A stretch of DNA of 64,000 nucleotides, taken from positions 434,001-498,000 of the forward strand of contig NZ_FZPA01000001.1 of the NCBI RefSeq assembly GCF_900188185.1, written 5' to 3'. Source of the stretch: Sphingopyxis indica. GTDB taxonomy: Bacteria; Pseudomonadota; Alphaproteobacteria; Sphingomonadales; Sphingomonadaceae. Position numbers and translations under genes: made by a program. The notes under the pieces are model-generated. The model ran no database searches, was not told where the DNA came from, and saw nothing but the letters and a program-made list of their open reading frames with translations. How positions within the stretch are numbered: position 1 is the first letter of the stretch; each line of letters begins with the position of its first letter. Shown here in pieces: positions 37,715 through 45,708 of this stretch.

Positions 37715-39504
37715 CGCACCGTGTCCCAGCTGCGCGACAGGAGTCCCGCGCAATTGATGATGCCGACCAGCGAATAGGTCTGCGGGAAATTCCCCCACAG
37801 CTCGCCATTGTCGAAATCGAGATCCTCGGACAGCAGGCCCGACGGCGTCCGGTGCGCGAGCATCGTTTCGAACAGCGCGCGCGCCTCGTCGGAGCGGCCG
37901 CACAGGTGCAGCGCCTCGATCAGCCAGAAGGTGCAGATGTTGAACGCCGTTTCGGGCTGGCCGAAATCATCCTCGCTGTCATAGCGCAGCATATGCTCGC
38001 CGCGCCGCAGCGCCTTTTCGATCGCCGCAAAGGTCGATTGGAAGCGCGGATCGCCGGCGCGGATGAAGCGCAGCTCGACCATCTGGAGCAGGCTCGCGTC
38101 GAGGTGCGGATGGCCGAAGGCGGCGCCATAATGGCCCTGTTCCTCGCTCCACGCCTCGCGCTCGATCGTCGCGCGGATCTTCGCGGCGCGATCGTTCCAG
38201 ACCTTCACCCGGTCGCGGCGCCCGATGCGCGCGGCGACATTGCCGAGCCGGTCGCACGCCGCCCAGCTCATCACCGCCGAATAGGTGTGGACGAGCTGGC
38301 GGGTGCGGAACTCCCACAGGCCGGCATCGGGCTGGTCGTGCATTTTCCACGCGACCTCGCCGACGCTTTCGAGGCTTTCGAAATCGCGCTCGTCGGCCAT
38401 GCGGAAAAGGCGCTGGTCGAAAAAGCCCTGCACCGTCGGCAGCACGATCTGGCCATAGGCGTCGTGCTGCACCTGCGTCCAGGCGGCATTGCCCTTGCGC
38501 ACCGGACCCATGCCGCGATAGCCGGCGAGGCTTTCGGCGACGCTCTCGTCGAGTTCGGTGACGCCCATCACCGAATAGAGCGGCTGGATCTGCCCGCCCG
38601 CCGCACGGTCGACGATGTTGCGCAGATAGGCGAGATACTTCTCGAGCACGTCGAGCGCACCGAGGCGGTTGAGCGCCTGCACGGTGTAATAGGCGTCGCG
38701 GATCCAGCAGAAGCGATAGTCCCAGTTGCGGCCGCTGTCGGGCGCTTCGGGGATCGAGGTGGTGAGCGCGGCGACGATCGCGCCGGTTTCCTCGTGCTGG
38801 CAGAGCTTGAGCGTAATCGCGGCGCGGATCACCGCGTCCTGCCAGTCCATCGGCGTCGCGAGGCCGCGCGACCAGCTTCGCCAGTAAAGGTCGGTGGCCT
38901 CCTCCATCCCGCGCAGCACCTGTTCGACGTTGCCGGTGAAGGGTTCGTCGGGGCCGAGGAAGAAATGCAGGTCCTGCTCGACGCGAAAGGCGTGGCCTTC
39001 CATCACATAGCCGACCGGCGCATCGGTGGTCAGCCGCAGCGGCTGATTGCCGATCAGATAGCGGATATGGTTGGTCCCGCGCGTCGTCGGCGCGACCTCG
39101 GCGCCATAGTCGCGCATCGGCACCAGCTCCATCTCGAGCCGCGGACTGCCGGCGACGGGCCGGACGATGCGTGCAAAGGCGACGGGGCGGAACATGCGGC
39201 CCGACCGTTCGAAGCGCGGGCAGAAATCGACGATGTCGACCGCGCTGCCATCCTCGGCCTCGAGCCGCGTGACGAGGATCGGCGTGTTGCGGCGATAGGC
39301 AGCGGTCGCCTTGATCTGCCCGGCAAGGCGAAAGCGCCAGGCGCCTTCCTGTTGCCGGTCGCCGCCGAGCAGCGCGCAGAAGACCGGGTCGCCATCGACG
39401 CGCGGAACGCAGCCCCAGACGAAACCGGCTTCGCCATCGACCAGCGCGCTGACCTGGCAGTTGCCGATCGGCCAGAGAGCGAGCGAGCTTACGGGATCAG
39501 CCAT
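37711..39504 (-). CDS. Glycoside hydrolase family 15 protein (glucoamylase/trehalase-like)
   Basis: A 597-aa GH15 enzyme. The (alpha/alpha)6 barrel shows NWDYRFCWIRDAYYTVQALNRLG (conserved Arg/Trp substrate residues) and GLLSEDLDF near the C-terminus, typical of the bacterial GH15 trehalase/glucoamylase group. The N-terminal beta-sandwich (about 1-200) contains WGCVPRVDGDPVF. It sits between otsB and otsA and overlaps both, so a role in the trehalose pool (hydrolysis to glucose) is likely; hydrolysis of another alpha-glucan is the alternative. Confidence 0.85.
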   Translation of the reverse strand: MADPVSSLALWPIGNCQVSALVDGEAGFVWGCVPRVDGDPVFCALLGGDRQQEGAWRFRLAGQIKATAAYRRNTPILVTRLEAEDGSAVDIVDFCPRFERSGRMFRPVAFARIVRPVAGSPRLEMELVPMRDYGAEVAPTTRGTNHIRYLIGNQPLRLTTDAPVGYVMEGHAFRVEQDLHFFLGPDEPFTGNVEQVLRGMEEATDLYWRSWSRGLATPMDWQDAVIRAAITLKLCQHEETGAIVAALTTSIPEAPDSGRNWDYRFCWIRDAYYTVQALNRLGALDVLEKYLAYLRNIVDRAAGGQIQPLYSVMGVTELDESVAESLAGYRGMGPVRKGNAAWTQVQHDAYGQIVLPTVQGFFDQRLFRMADERDFESLESVGEVAWKMHDQPDAGLWEFRTRQLVHTYSAVMSWAACDRLGNVAARIGRRDRVKVWNDRAAKIRATIEREAWSEEQGHYGAAFGHPHLDASLLQMVELRFIRAGDPRFQSTFAAIEKALRRGEHMLRYDSEDDFGQPETAFNICTFWLIEALHLCGRSDEARALFETMLAHRTPSGLLSEDLDFDNGELWGNFPQTYSLVGIINCAGLLSRSWDTVR

Positions 39505-40220
39505 TGGTGAACCGCTTCCGGGTCGGGGAGACGATAGCGCGCGGCGGTTGGGCGCGGCGCACCGACGAGGATGCCGCTTCCGCCCGCCGCGTCGACCGCG
39601 GCAAAGCCGTCCTCGTCAGTCACATCATCGCCGATAAACAAGGGAAGCGCGCCCGCGAACGGCGGCGCAGCCATCAGGCTGGTCACAGCTGCCCCCTTGT
39701 TCGCGCTTTTCGGGCCAAGTTCGACCACCATCTTGCCGCGGCGCGCGGCAAGCCCTTCGCGTGCTGCCATGTCGTCCATGAGCTGTAATACCGCCGGGGC
39801 GGCGTCGGGTTCCTGCCGGTAGTGGACTGCGATGCCATGCGGCTTGGCCTCGACGAGCAATCGCGGCCACTCGGCGGCGAGCGCGGCGATCGCGGCGCGG
39901 CTCGCATCGGAGAGGATTGTCTCGGGCTCGGCGGCTTTGCCGATCTCGGCACCGTGCGAGCCGACCATCAGCACGTCGAGCGCGCCGAGGTGCGACTGGA
40001 TGTCGGCGATCGCCCGGCCGCTGACGATCGCTATGCGGCCATCGAGCATGCGGTGCAGCGCATCGAGCCGGGCGGGAAGGCCGTCGGGGACGTGGATGCC
40101 CTCAGGGGTGTCGGCGATCTCGACGAGCGTTCCGTCGAAATCGAGAAACAGCGCGACCGCGCGCCCCGCCGCGAGCTCGGCGAGCGGCGGCGGTGTCGGG
40201 AGGTCGATAATTTTGTGCAT
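39489..40220 (-). CDS. otsB: Trehalose-6-phosphate phosphatase
   Basis: HAD-superfamily phosphatase of 243 aa. Motif I FLDFDGTLVEIADTPEGIHV with the nucleophile Asp, IVSGRAIADIQ (motif II), LGPKSANKGAAV (motif III Lys), and IGDDVTDEDGFAAV (motif IV). It dephosphorylates trehalose 6-phosphate made by OtsA. First gene of the overlapping otsB-GH15-otsA operon; its end overlaps the GH15 start by 16 bases. A 178-bp-family repeat lies upstream. Confidence 0.95.
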   Translation of the reverse strand: MHKIIDLPTPPPLAELAAGRAVALFLDFDGTLVEIADTPEGIHVPDGLPARLDALHRMLDGRIAIVSGRAIADIQSHLGALDVLMVGSHGAEIGKAAEPETILSDASRAAIAALAAEWPRLLVEAKPHGIAVHYRQEPDAAPAVLQLMDDMAAREGLAARRGKMVVELGPKSANKGAAVTSLMAAPPFAGALPLFIGDDVTDEDGFAAVDAAGGSGILVGAPRPTAARYRLPDPEAVHQWLIP

Positions 40221-40324
40221 TGCGGCAAAGGCTAGGGGCGGCGACCCGATGGGTCAAGCGTTCGCCTGTGCGGTGGCGATTGTGCGCAGGCGACGGTTTT
40301 GGGTTGGTTAGCTGTCATTCGACC

Positions 40325-40454
40325 AAACCCCTCCTCTTCAGAGGAGGGGCAGCGAGACTTGGGCGCTTGCGCCCTAGTCGCAGCGGGGTGGTGCTCGAAG
40401 TCTTGCGCGCTGACGCGCGCCACCACCCCCAACCCCTCCTCTGAAGAGGAGGGG
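40325..40454 (-). repeat. 178-bp-family palindromic element, copy 2 (inverted)
   Basis: The same element as at 9925-10102 and 56693-56870, in reverse orientation and without the outer flanks. The inner stem that reads GCGAGC-AA-GCTCGC in the other copies reads GGGCGC-AA-GCGCCC here: both arms have changed so that pairing is kept. The other inner stem is GCGCGC with loop GTCA. It lies between the starts/ends of otsB and the ODC-like gene. Confidence 0.85.
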
Positions 40455-40478
40455 CTTGGAAGGTTTGCAGCCGCCCGC

Positions 40479-41675
40479 TCAGAACAGCTTGGTCACCGTC
40501 GCTGTGCGGCGTTCGGGTTCGTCGACTTCGCCGGTGTAGAGGCTCGCCATCGGTTCGTCCTCGACGATGTGGATTTCCTCGGCGCCGAAGCCGTTGAACT
40601 TCGTCCGCATCGCGCAGCCATAGGCGCCGAGCATCCCGACCTCGATGAAGTCGCCGGGCTTGACGTCGGCGGGCAGGTAGAAGGGACCCGCCATATGGTC
40701 GAGGTCGTCGCAGGTCGGGCCATAGAAGCTGTAGGCGACGAGTTCGGCCTCGCTCTCGGGCTCGCGCAGCAGCGCGACCGGGAAGCGCCAGCCGACGTGC
40801 GCGGCGTCGAACAGCGCGCCATAGGCGCCGTCGTTGATATAGAGCTCCTGATCGCGGCGCTTTTCGACGCGCACGACGAGCGAGCTGTATTCGGCCGACA
40901 GCGCGCGGCCGGGTTCGCACCACAGCTCGGCCGAATAGCTGATCGGCAGGCTTTCGAAGCTGCGGTGAATCGTCTCGAAATAGGCGTCGAGCGGGGGGGG
41001 CTCCATGCCGGGATAGGATGAAGGGAAGCCGCCGCCGACATCGACGATATCGACCGTCACCGACGCCGCGACGATCGCGGCGCGGACGCGCTCCATCGCC
41101 TGCGCATAGGCGTGCGGGGTCATCGCCTGGCTGCCGACGTGGAAGCAGATGCCGAGCGCGTCGGATGCCTGACGCGTCGCCATGAGCAGCTCGGTGACAT
41201 CCTCGGGCTCGGCGCCGAACTTGGCGGCGAGGCTGAGCTTCGAATGATCGGACGAAACGCGAAGGCGCACGAGCAGGTTGAGATCCTCGGCGCCCTCGGT
41301 CGCGCGGACGATCTTCTGAAGCTCGTCCATCGTGTCGAGCGAGAAGGTGCGCACGCCATGCTTCCAATAGGCTTCGGAAATGGCCTCCTCGGCCTTGACC
41401 GGATGCATGAAGCAAAGGGTGGCTTCGGGAAGCTCGCGCGCGACCAGCCGCACCTCGGCGATCGAGGCGACGTCATAATGAGTCACACCGCTGTCCCAAA
41501 GCACGCGCAGAAGGTCGGGCGAGGGATTCGCCTTCACCGCATACATGGTCGTGCCGGGAAATCGCTCGATGAAGAAACGCGCTGCGCGCCGCGCGGCATG
41601 CGGGCGGACAAGCGTAACAGGTTCGATCGGCGAAAGTGCCTGAATCAGCCCGTGGGCGCTATGTTTCTGGTGCAA
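40479..41675 (-). CDS. Ornithine decarboxylase-like fold III PLP enzyme
   Basis: A 398-aa alanine-racemase-fold decarboxylase. The PLP lysine is in TMYAVKANPSPDLLRVLWD (about residue 46), the phosphate loop is VDVGGGFPSSYPGM, then CEPGRALSAEYSSLV, and the catalytic Cys in FYGPTCDDLDHM. This matches eukaryotic/alphaproteobacterial ornithine (or lysine/ornithine) decarboxylases, giving putrescine. The start is TTG at 41675; no ATG or GTG lies between it and the upstream in-frame stop. The 230-base region upstream, shared with a divergent flavoprotein, probably holds its leader. Confidence 0.88.
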   Translation of the reverse strand: MHQKHSAHGLIQALSPIEPVTLVRPHAARRAARFFIERFPGTTMYAVKANPSPDLLRVLWDSGVTHYDVASIAEVRLVARELPEATLCFMHPVKAEEAISEAYWKHGVRTFSLDTMDELQKIVRATEGAEDLNLLVRLRVSSDHSKLSLAAKFGAEPEDVTELLMATRQASDALGICFHVGSQAMTPHAYAQAMERVRAAIVAASVTVDIVDVGGGFPSSYPGMEPPPLDAYFETIHRSFESLPISYSAELWCEPGRALSAEYSSLVVRVEKRRDQELYINDGAYGALFDAAHVGWRFPVALLREPESEAELVAYSFYGPTCDDLDHMAGPFYLPADVKPGDFIEVGMLGAYGCAMRTKFNGFGAEEIHIVEDEPMASLYTGEVDEPERRTATVTKLF

Positions 41676-41905
41676 TTCAAGGGACCCCCAAAGGTAAAGT
41701 TAAACGACAAGGGCTGCCTTGCGGTTATTGGAAGTCCCCCTGGGGCAGCGAGGGGCGCATATATGGGCGGGAGGCCGGCGTGTAAAGACCCTGTCCCACG
41801 GTTTTTTGCGGGCGCGCGTCGGCTTGCGCCGATCCCGGCAAAGGCTAGAAAAGGCGGATAGCGGCGCCGACCACGGCGCGGCGGAGCGACAAGGAAATTG
41901 TCCAC

Positions 41906-43564
41906 ATGACCTCTCCCGCCGATGTGAATCATACCTTTACCGACGCCGAACTCGACGAATTGGCTGCCTGGGGCACCGTCGAGTCGCACCGCGAGGGCGA
42001 ACTGCTGATCGTCGACGGCACGATGGCGCCCGATTGCATCGTCACGCTGTCGGGCGAGGTGCATATCTTCGCAAACTCCGACGCCGGGCCGAAACGGGTC
42101 GGCTGGATGGAGCGCGGGCAGTTCGCGGGCGACCTGTCGGTGCTCACCGGCCAGCGCCACCTGTCGCGCGTCGAAATGGGGATCGAGGGCGCGATATTGC
42201 GGATCCCGCACGCACGCTTCCAGCAGCTGATCGCCGCCAATTCGCATTATTCGGATATTTTCGTGCGCATCTTCGCGGCGCGGCGCGAATTCAGCAACCG
42301 CCGCGGTTTTGCCGCCGTGATCGTGATCGGCAGCGCGCGCGATCGCAGCGTCTATGCGCTGCGCGACCTGCTCGCCAAGCATGGCGTCGCGCACCGCTGG
42401 TTCGACCCCGCCGACGGGCCGGTCGCCGCGCACCTGCTCGCCGAGCGCGGGATCGACGATGCGCAATTGCCGGTGGCGATCCTCGGCGCGGCGGATGTGC
42501 TCGTGCAGCCGACGCCCGAGCAGCTCGCCGCCGGGCTGGGGCTCGACCTGTTGCCCGACGGCGCGACCGCCGACGTGATCGTTGTCGGCAGCGGCCCCGG
42601 CGGGCTCGCGGCGGCGGTCTATGCCGCGTCCGAAGGGCTGACGGTGATCGCGATCGACTCGCTGGCGCCGGGCGGGCAAGCGGGCACCTCATCGAAGATC
42701 GAGAATTATCTCGGCTTTCCGACCGGAATCTCGGGGAATGAACTCGCGCGGCGCGCGACGGTGCAGGCGCAGAAATTCGGCGCGCGGCTCGTCGCGCCGG
42801 TGCGGGCGAGCGCGATCGAACGCGACGCCGACGCCTATTGCCTGAGCCTCGCCGACGGCCGGCGGCTGCGCAGCCGCGCGGTGGTGATCGCGAGCGGCGC
42901 GCAATATCAGCGGCTGCCGATCGACGGGATCGAAGCCTATGAAGGGCGCGGTATCTTCTATGGCGCGACGCCGATGGAGGCGCAGCTATGCAGCGACGCC
43001 GAGGTCACCGTGGTCGGCGCGGGCAATTCGGCGGGGCAGGGCGCGATTTATCTCGCGAGCTTTGCGAAGAAGGTCCATGTCATCTTCCGCCGCGCGAGCC
43101 TGCGCGAGACGATGTCCGAATATCTGGTCAAGCGGCTGGAGGAGCATCCGAATATCGCGATCATTCCGTCGACCGACGTAACCGCGCTGCACGGTGCGGA
43201 GGGGCTCGAGGGGCTGACCTACCGCTGCCGCGAAACCGGATCGGAGGGGCATTGCGATTGCCGCTTCCTGTTCCTTTTCATCGGTGCGCGCCCGAACACC
43301 GGCTGGCTACCAAAGGAAATGGTGTGCGACGAACGTGGCTTCGTGAAGACCGGCACCGACATCGCCCCGCTCGAACTCGTGCGCGCCGGCTGGTCGCTCG
43401 ATCGGATGCCGAGCCGCTACGAAACGAGCTGGCCGCGCATCTACGCCGTCGGCGACGTGCGCAAGGGGTCGGTGAAGCGCGTCGCCTCATCGGTGGGTGA
43501 GGGATCGGTGGTCGTGAGCGACATTCACGCGGCGCTGGCGGAAATCAGCTCAGCCGCGTCTTGA
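41906..43564 (+). CDS. Thioredoxin-reductase-like flavoprotein with N-terminal cyclic nucleotide-binding domain
   Basis: A 552-aa fusion. Residues about 10-130 form a cNMP-binding (CRP-like) domain (GELLIVDGTMAPDCIVTLSGEVHIFA; GQFAGDLSVLTGQ). A linker domain follows, then a two-dinucleotide-binding flavoprotein (VIVVGSGPGGLAAAVYAAS; GQAGTSSKIENYLGFPTGISG; VTVVGAGNSAGQGAIYLA; YAVGDVRKGSVKRVASSVGEG). The CxxC redox pair of true thioredoxin reductase is absent: the region reads YGATPMEAQLCSD. Electron acceptor and ligand are unknown. Its 3' end overlaps nspC (opposite strand) by 20 bases. Confidence 0.85.
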   Translation: MTSPADVNHTFTDAELDELAAWGTVESHREGELLIVDGTMAPDCIVTLSGEVHIFANSDAGPKRVGWMERGQFAGDLSVLTGQRHLSRVEMGIEGAILRIPHARFQQLIAANSHYSDIFVRIFAARREFSNRRGFAAVIVIGSARDRSVYALRDLLAKHGVAHRWFDPADGPVAAHLLAERGIDDAQLPVAILGAADVLVQPTPEQLAAGLGLDLLPDGATADVIVVGSGPGGLAAAVYAASEGLTVIAIDSLAPGGQAGTSSKIENYLGFPTGISGNELARRATVQAQKFGARLVAPVRASAIERDADAYCLSLADGRRLRSRAVVIASGAQYQRLPIDGIEAYEGRGIFYGATPMEAQLCSDAEVTVVGAGNSAGQGAIYLASFAKKVHVIFRRASLRETMSEYLVKRLEEHPNIAIIPSTDVTALHGAEGLEGLTYRCRETGSEGHCDCRFLFLFIGARPNTGWLPKEMVCDERGFVKTGTDIAPLELVRAGWSLDRMPSRYETSWPRIYAVGDVRKGSVKRVASSVGEGSVVVSDIHAALAEISSAAS

Positions 43565-44732
43565 AATCCTCATAGCCGAAACGCCGGATCTCGCGCAGAT
43601 CGTCGGTCTCGCTGTCCCACAGCCAGATCGACGGCAGCGGCACGCCGTTGAATGTATTGGTCTTGACCATCGAATAATGCGCCTGGTCGAGAAAGGCGAA
43701 GCGCTGGCCGATGCGCGCGCCACCGGGCAGGCGATAATCGCCGATCACGTCGCCGGCAAGGCATGAGGGGCCGCCGAGGCGGGTCGGCGGGCCCTCGCCC
43801 GCCTCGCCGAGCATCGCGGGGCGATAGGGGGCCTCGATCACGTCGGGCATGTGGCATGTCGCGCTGATGTCGGCGATGCCGATGGGCATGCCATTGTCGA
43901 ACAGGTCGAGTATTTCACCGACGAGGATTCCTGCGTCGAGTGCGACCGCCTCGCCCGGCTCGATCATCACCTCGCAGCCGGTTTCGGCGCGCACGCGCTT
44001 CAGAAAGGCAATCAGGTCGTCCGTCTGGTAATCGGCGCGGGTGATATGGTGGCCGCCACCGAAGTTGATCCATTTGAGCCGGCCGAAAAAGGGACGTAGC
44101 GTCGGCTGCACTGCATTCCAGGTACGCTGGAGCGGCGGGAAATCCTGCTCGCACAGGCTGTGCATATGGATGCCGTCGACGCTCTCCAGATGCTCGGGGA
44201 GCAGTTGCGTGACCGGGAAGCCGAGCCGGCTGCACGGTGCGGCGGGATCATATTTCGCGACCTCGCCCTCGCTGTGCATCGGGTTGATGCGCAGCCCGAT
44301 GTCGAACGCCTCGCCCTGCGCGCGCAGGCGACCCAGCAGCGGGCGGAAGCGCGCAAGCTGTCCGGGCGAATTGAAGATCAGATGGTCCGACAGCCGCGCG
44401 ATGTCGGGCAGGTCCGCTTCCTTGTAGCCCGCGCAATAGGTCGCGACCTCCTTGTCGCCATTGGGGCCGCCATATTCCTCGCGCCCCAGCCGCGCTTCGT
44501 AGAGGCCCGAGGCGCAGACGCCGTCGAGATATTCGGCGACCGTATCGCCCAGCGACCACATCGAGAAGGCCTTGAGCGCTGCAAGCACGCGCGCGCCCGA
44601 TGCATCGCCGATGCGGCGCAGCACGGCGAGGTTCGCGCGTATCTTCGCCGCGTCGACGACGAAGGCGGGCGAGGGGACGCGGGTAAGGTCGAAATGGGCA
44701 AAGGCCCCGGGATCGCCGGCTCTGGTTTCCAT
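43545..44732 (-). CDS. nspC: Carboxynorspermidine/carboxyspermidine decarboxylase
   Basis: A 395-aa fold III PLP enzyme completing an aspartate-semialdehyde route to (nor)spermidine. Features: PSPAFVVDAAKIRANL, the PLP Lys in AALKAFSMWSL, SICTACSQ-like GIHMHSLCEQDFPPL, NFGGGHHITRADY, MIEPGEAVALDAG and the catalytic Cys in SATCHMPDVIEAP. The usual partner, carboxyspermidine dehydrogenase, is not next to it. It follows the DUF486 gene by 18 bases. Confidence 0.92.
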   Translation of the reverse strand: METRAGDPGAFAHFDLTRVPSPAFVVDAAKIRANLAVLRRIGDASGARVLAALKAFSMWSLGDTVAEYLDGVCASGLYEARLGREEYGGPNGDKEVATYCAGYKEADLPDIARLSDHLIFNSPGQLARFRPLLGRLRAQGEAFDIGLRINPMHSEGEVAKYDPAAPCSRLGFPVTQLLPEHLESVDGIHMHSLCEQDFPPLQRTWNAVQPTLRPFFGRLKWINFGGGHHITRADYQTDDLIAFLKRVRAETGCEVMIEPGEAVALDAGILVGEILDLFDNGMPIGIADISATCHMPDVIEAPYRPAMLGEAGEGPPTRLGGPSCLAGDVIGDYRLPGGARIGQRFAFLDQAHYSMVKTNTFNGVPLPSIWLWDSETDDLREIRRFGYEDFKTRLS

Positions 44733-44750
44733 CGGTCGAATATCCTGTCG

Positions 44751-45101
44751 TCAGGCCGCGATCGGCCCCTTGAAGATGAAGAATGCGCCCGCCGCGATCA
44801 GCGAGAAGCCGATGAGGTGGTTCACCGTCAGCTTTTCGCCGAGCCAGAAGACCGCGAAGCCCGCAAAGATGATGAGCGTGATGACTTCCTGCAAGGTCTT
44901 GAGTTCGGCGGCGCTATAGACGCCGTAGCCGATGCGGTTTGCCGGCACCGCGAGGCAATATTCGAAGAAGGCCAGGCCCCATGCCAGCAGTACCGCGAGC
45001 CAGATCGGGCGCGAAAGGTCGCCGAGATGTCCGTACCAGGCAAAGGTCATGAAGATGTTGGAGACGAAGAGGAGGCCGATGGGCAGGAAATAGGCGGTCA
45101 T
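44751..45101 (-). CDS. DUF486-family small membrane protein (DMT superfamily)
   Basis: A 116-aa protein with four predicted TM helices, homologous to the DUF486 family: YFLPIGLLFVSNIFMTFAWYGHL, WLAVLLAWGLAFFEYCLAVPANRIGY and LIIFAGFAVFWLGEKL. Family members resemble small drug/metabolite transporters, but no substrate is established. It is probably cotranscribed with nspC, so export or import of a polyamine-related compound is possible but only a guess. Confidence 0.85.
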   Translation of the reverse strand: MTAYFLPIGLLFVSNIFMTFAWYGHLGDLSRPIWLAVLLAWGLAFFEYCLAVPANRIGYGVYSAAELKTLQEVITLIIFAGFAVFWLGEKLTVNHLIGFSLIAAGAFFIFKGPIAA

Positions 45102-45127
45102 ATGTCCACGGGTCCCTTAATTTTTAC

Positions 45128-45153
45128 GTCATCCCGGCCTTTGCGGGAATGAC
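45128..45153. repeat. Degenerate REP-like palindrome
   Basis: GTCATCCCGG and a mismatched CGGGAATGAC arm, related to the palindrome at 12415-12440. It lies between the DUF486 start and the PilZ gene end. Confidence 0.5.
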
Positions 45154-45233
45154 GAAGATGGGATGCAGAATATTGCTTGTTGATCGTATCTTGCCCGTCG
45201 TAACCTCGGACAGCGGCGGCGACTGGCGCAAAT

Positions 45234-45602
45234 TCAGTTCAACCCGCGGCGCCCGAAGCCGGTGTGGCGCTGGCTGAGGAAAATCCGTGCCGGGCCGCTC
45301 GGCGTTGCCTCGCGGGCGGCTTCGAGCGCGCGGAACAGCGGGCCGTGCGTCAATTCATAGGGGAAGCGCACCCCCATGCGGTCATATTCCGACCACATCA
45401 CCACGGCATAGACGATCTGCCCGCCATAATGGATTTCACAGCGCGACCGTTCGGGCAGGCTGGCACCGTCGATGCGCGCGCCGCCTTCGGACAGGTCGGT
45501 GATGCGGCCGCCGATATGGTTGAGGACGCCGTTGACGATCACGTCGAGGTCGACGGCGGTGCGCTTATGCTCGCGCGGGCGGCGGGGCGGTGAGCTGGTC
45601 AT
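45234..45602 (-). CDS. PilZ-domain protein
   Basis: A single PilZ domain of 122 aa, a c-di-GMP receptor fold. The Arg-rich N-terminus PPRRPREHKRTAVDLDVIVN matches the RxxxR motif, and ITDLSEGGARIDGASL matches the D/NxSxxG motif. Both c-di-GMP contact motifs are therefore present. The ATG at 45602 is chosen since it begins just before the motif; one at 45623 is also possible. The gene is divergent from lysK and stands near two unrelated operons. Confidence 0.82.
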   Translation of the reverse strand: MTSSPPRRPREHKRTAVDLDVIVNGVLNHIGGRITDLSEGGARIDGASLPERSRCEIHYGGQIVYAVVMWSEYDRMGVRFPYELTHGPLFRALEAAREATPSGPARIFLSQRHTGFGRRGLN

Positions 45603-45708
45603 GGCCGAAGTTTGCCGCAACATGGTAAATATTCCGGTAACGGTCGCCCCGCACGGGCCGGCACTTTTGCCTTTCGATTCGGTCGCGCTTGCCGCTATGG
45701 GCGCATTC

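Noticed and set aside
41676..41905. speF-type riboregulator upstream of the ODC-like gene
   Set aside because: The region is in the right place, but I could not find a matching terminator hairpin or a motif I can vouch for.
45472..45708. N-terminal extension of lysK
   Set aside because: It runs antisense through the PilZ gene and does not resemble LysRS.
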